Positions 62,706 to 64,000 of a stretch of DNA of 64,000 bases are shown one piece after another; position 1 is the first letter of the stretch, and each line of letters starts with the position of its first letter. Source of the DNA: Sulfuricurvum sp. PD_MW2 (GTDB lineage Bacteria; Campylobacterota; Campylobacteria; Campylobacterales; Sulfurimonadaceae); assembly GCF_002633015.1 (NCBI RefSeq), contig NZ_NSIU01000003.1:1-64000 (forward strand), read 5' to 3'. The position numbers and the translations under genes were made by a program. A model generated the notes under the pieces. It did not search any database. It was not told the origin of the DNA and worked only from the letters and a program-made list of their open reading frames with translations.

Positions 62706-63459
62706 GACCATCACCTTTATCGGGAATGGTAAAATGGCATTTGCTCTTGCAAAAGGGCTTTGTTCTACTCATAAAATCGAAGTTGTCGGACGTACGATGC
62801 ATGCACTCGAAGCATTTGAAATTCGTCTTGGTGCACCGATCAAAAAAACACTCTATGCTGATGCCGATATCAATGGAAAAACGATTGTTTTGTGTGTCAA
62901 ACCGGCCAATCTTACCGAAATTGCCCCCTTCCTCAAAGGGAAAGCATCTGAGTTATATTCGGTTTTAGCAGGAACAACCCTCGAATCTCTTCGCATCGTA
63001 TCTGCACACACTTATTGCCGTGCTATGCCAAATCTTGCCGCAGAAACAGGTCATTCTATGACTTCATTGGTCGGAGATACGACAATCGCTTCAAACGCTA
63101 TCGCCTTGTTCGAGGCAATCGGACAAACGCTCTGGCTAAACAGTGAAAAAGAACTGGATATAGCAACCGCTCTGGCAGGTAGTGGTCCAGCTTATCTTGC
63201 ACTTATTGCAGAAGCGCTTTGTGATGGAGCAGTCAGAGAAGGTTTAAAACGCGATGATGCAATGGCTTTAATGCGTGGATTGTTTGATGGATTTGGTTCT
63301 TTAATCCAAACAATCCATCCAGCACTCCTCAAAGACAACGTCATGAGTCCTGGAGGCACAACCGCGGCCGGATACGGAGCACTTGAAAAAGGAAAAGTCC
63401 GAGAAGGGTGTATGGAAGCAATACATGCTGCCCATGAACGTGCCAAGGGGATGAAGTAA
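62698..63459 (+). CDS. proC: Pyrroline-5-carboxylate reductase
   Basis: Last step of proline synthesis, NAD(P)H-dependent; 253 residues. The Rossmann motif TFIGNGKMAFALAKG opens the protein, with AGTTLESL and the C-terminal helix signature MSPGGTTAAGYGALE containing the conserved Ser/Pro-Gly-Gly-Thr. The gene starts eight bases inside fliW, so the two are translationally coupled. A bidirectional terminator overlaps its stop. Confidence 0.96.
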   Translation: MSKTITFIGNGKMAFALAKGLCSTHKIEVVGRTMHALEAFEIRLGAPIKKTLYADADINGKTIVLCVKPANLTEIAPFLKGKASELYSVLAGTTLESLRIVSAHTYCRAMPNLAAETGHSMTSLVGDTTIASNAIALFEAIGQTLWLNSEKELDIATALAGSGPAYLALIAEALCDGAVREGLKRDDAMALMRGLFDGFGSLIQTIHPALLKDNVMSPGGTTAAGYGALEKGKVREGCMEAIHAAHERAKGMK

Positions 63460-63482
63460 ACCTTTTTTTACTTCTCTTTTTT
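63453..63482. terminator. Bidirectional terminator between proC and the PilO-like gene
   Basis: GAAGTAAA (63453-63460) pairs with TTTACTTC (63467-63474) over a CCTTTT loop, with T-rich tracts following (TCTTTTTT on the plus strand). It overlaps both stop codons and serves the two convergent genes. Confidence 0.75.
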
Positions 63483-64000
63483 ATGTTCTGAATCTGTTTT
63501 ATGCGGCGGAGTGAACGGTGAAATAATCTCCGGTTTTTCTTCTGCGGTCTTGTTTGTTTTCTCTACCGGTTTTTCCGAATGTTTAGTATTTTCATTTTTC
63601 TTTGCACCCTTCTCTTGTTCGGAAGGTTTATTATGCACTTTCATCGTAAAACTCGAACGGATTTTATCCCCGTCACGTTCAAAATGAATTGGGAAATTAA
63701 CCCCGATCACCCACTCACTCTTATTGATATTTTCTAAAAACTCATAGAAACTTGTAGGTGATGTAATCTTCGATGTTGCATTCACTTCGTATACTTTAAA
63801 TGACCCATTTGCCTCTGTACTGGTCATTTCCGTCAAATACAAATCGGTAAACTCTTTTTTATAAAGACGTTCAAAACGACCCGGATCAAATACTTTATCA
63901 AACGCACCGATCGTATGTTTATGCTGTTTTTTCAAATCATCCAGACGATTTTTCATGTTATCAAAACGATTTTGCGTAAGTTCAAACTCTTGAAACTCTT
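63468..64000 (-). CDS. PilO-like pilus protein, N-terminus missing
   Basis: Frame open to the right edge, 177 codons seen. The visible N-terminal part is a coiled coil (EFELTQNRFDNMKNRLDDLKKQHKHTIGAF in parts). A compact domain follows: FYEFLENINKSEWVIGVNFPIHFERDGDKI, then a strand SSFTMKVH, in the style of a PilO/GspM ferredoxin-like fold. The C-terminal 50 residues are a Lys/Glu/Pro-rich disordered tail. PilO links the inner-membrane platform of the type IV pilus to PilN/PilP. The assignment is by pattern; the start and membrane anchor lie outside the window. Confidence 0.55.
   Translation of the reverse strand, partial: EFQEFELTQNRFDNMKNRLDDLKKQHKHTIGAFDKVFDPGRFERLYKKEFTDLYLTEMTSTEANGSFKVYEVNATSKITSPTSFYEFLENINKSEWVIGVNFPIHFERDGDKIRSSFTMKVHNKPSEQEKGAKKNENTKHSEKPVEKTNKTAEEKPEIISPFTPPHKTDSEHKKEK

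Noticed and set aside
1-64000. CRISPR array, insertion sequence or rRNA
   Set aside because: No regular direct-repeat/spacer pattern, transposase or rRNA sequence was found; the only repeats are short promoter and hairpin elements.

Overview
The window looks like chromosomal DNA of a sulfur-oxidising, motile member of the Campylobacterota, most like Sulfuricurvum or Sulfurimonas. Three gene orders, recalled from Helicobacter and Campylobacter genomes and not searched, support this: tRNA-Leu/atpE/pnp/(MCE)/lptD/purD, kdsA/ribH/nusB, and lon/bamD with divergent fliW/proC. Other signs are a subunit c with a signal-peptide-like N-terminus, futalosine-pathway menaquinone synthesis (MqnC), strong TATAAT boxes that often lack a clear -35, and moderate AT richness with very short intergenic gaps. 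No transposase, integrase, phage gene or CRISPR array was seen.

Layout. 1-5340: small proteins, then a TonB-dependent receptor, a membrane histidine kinase and a YfiR-like periplasmic protein that form one sensing/uptake unit. 5340-7075: an orphan ParA ATPase with a small ribbon-helix-helix-like partner, spaced AT repeats in the divergent promoter, and two small envelope proteins (DUF948-like, YtxH-like). 7104-14162: AI-2E-type exporter, ABC exporter, a Cys-rich orphan, MetE, 2-Cys peroxiredoxin and a lone FetB permease. 14146-18698: an overlapping four-gene operon (repeat protein, MoxR ATPase, VWA/metallopeptidase-like protein, PIF1-like helicase). 18768-20109: Sel1 protein, DnaQ-like exonuclease and a hyperacidic protein.

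20218-33812 is a housekeeping block on the minus strand: tRNA-Leu(GAG), atpE, pnp, an MCE protein, lptD, an RDD protein, purD, a rod-shaped RNA that is probably 6S RNA, hemD, guaA, nhaD, nadB and a 41-codon LptM-like lipoprotein. 33884-41530 runs on the plus strand: uvrC, then a phosphorelay made of a PAS protein, a two-HPt protein, a hybrid kinase and a CheY-like regulator, closed by a strong terminator. 41582-48210 is a minus-strand operon of a 1525-residue exported protein and three prepilin-like proteins, similar in composition to MshD/O/P/Q. 48495-64000 returns to housekeeping: hpf, recG, an M16-like protein without its zinc motif, mqnC, nusB, ribH, kdsA, a YhiN-like flavoprotein, an MsrQ-like protein, rimO, tilS, lon, bamD, fliW, proC and a partial PilO-like gene cut by the window edge.

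Themes. Envelope biogenesis recurs (LptD, LptM-like, MCE, BamD, KdsA), as do surface sensing and attachment (TonB/kinase unit, phosphorelay, pilin operon, FliW, PilO-like). Several proteins keep a fold but have lost catalytic residues (second HPt domain, two receiver domains, M16 protein, metallopeptidase-like motif), which suggests regulatory or scaffolding roles. Several start codons are best read as TTG or GTG behind a good ribosome-binding site, and those starts are used here.
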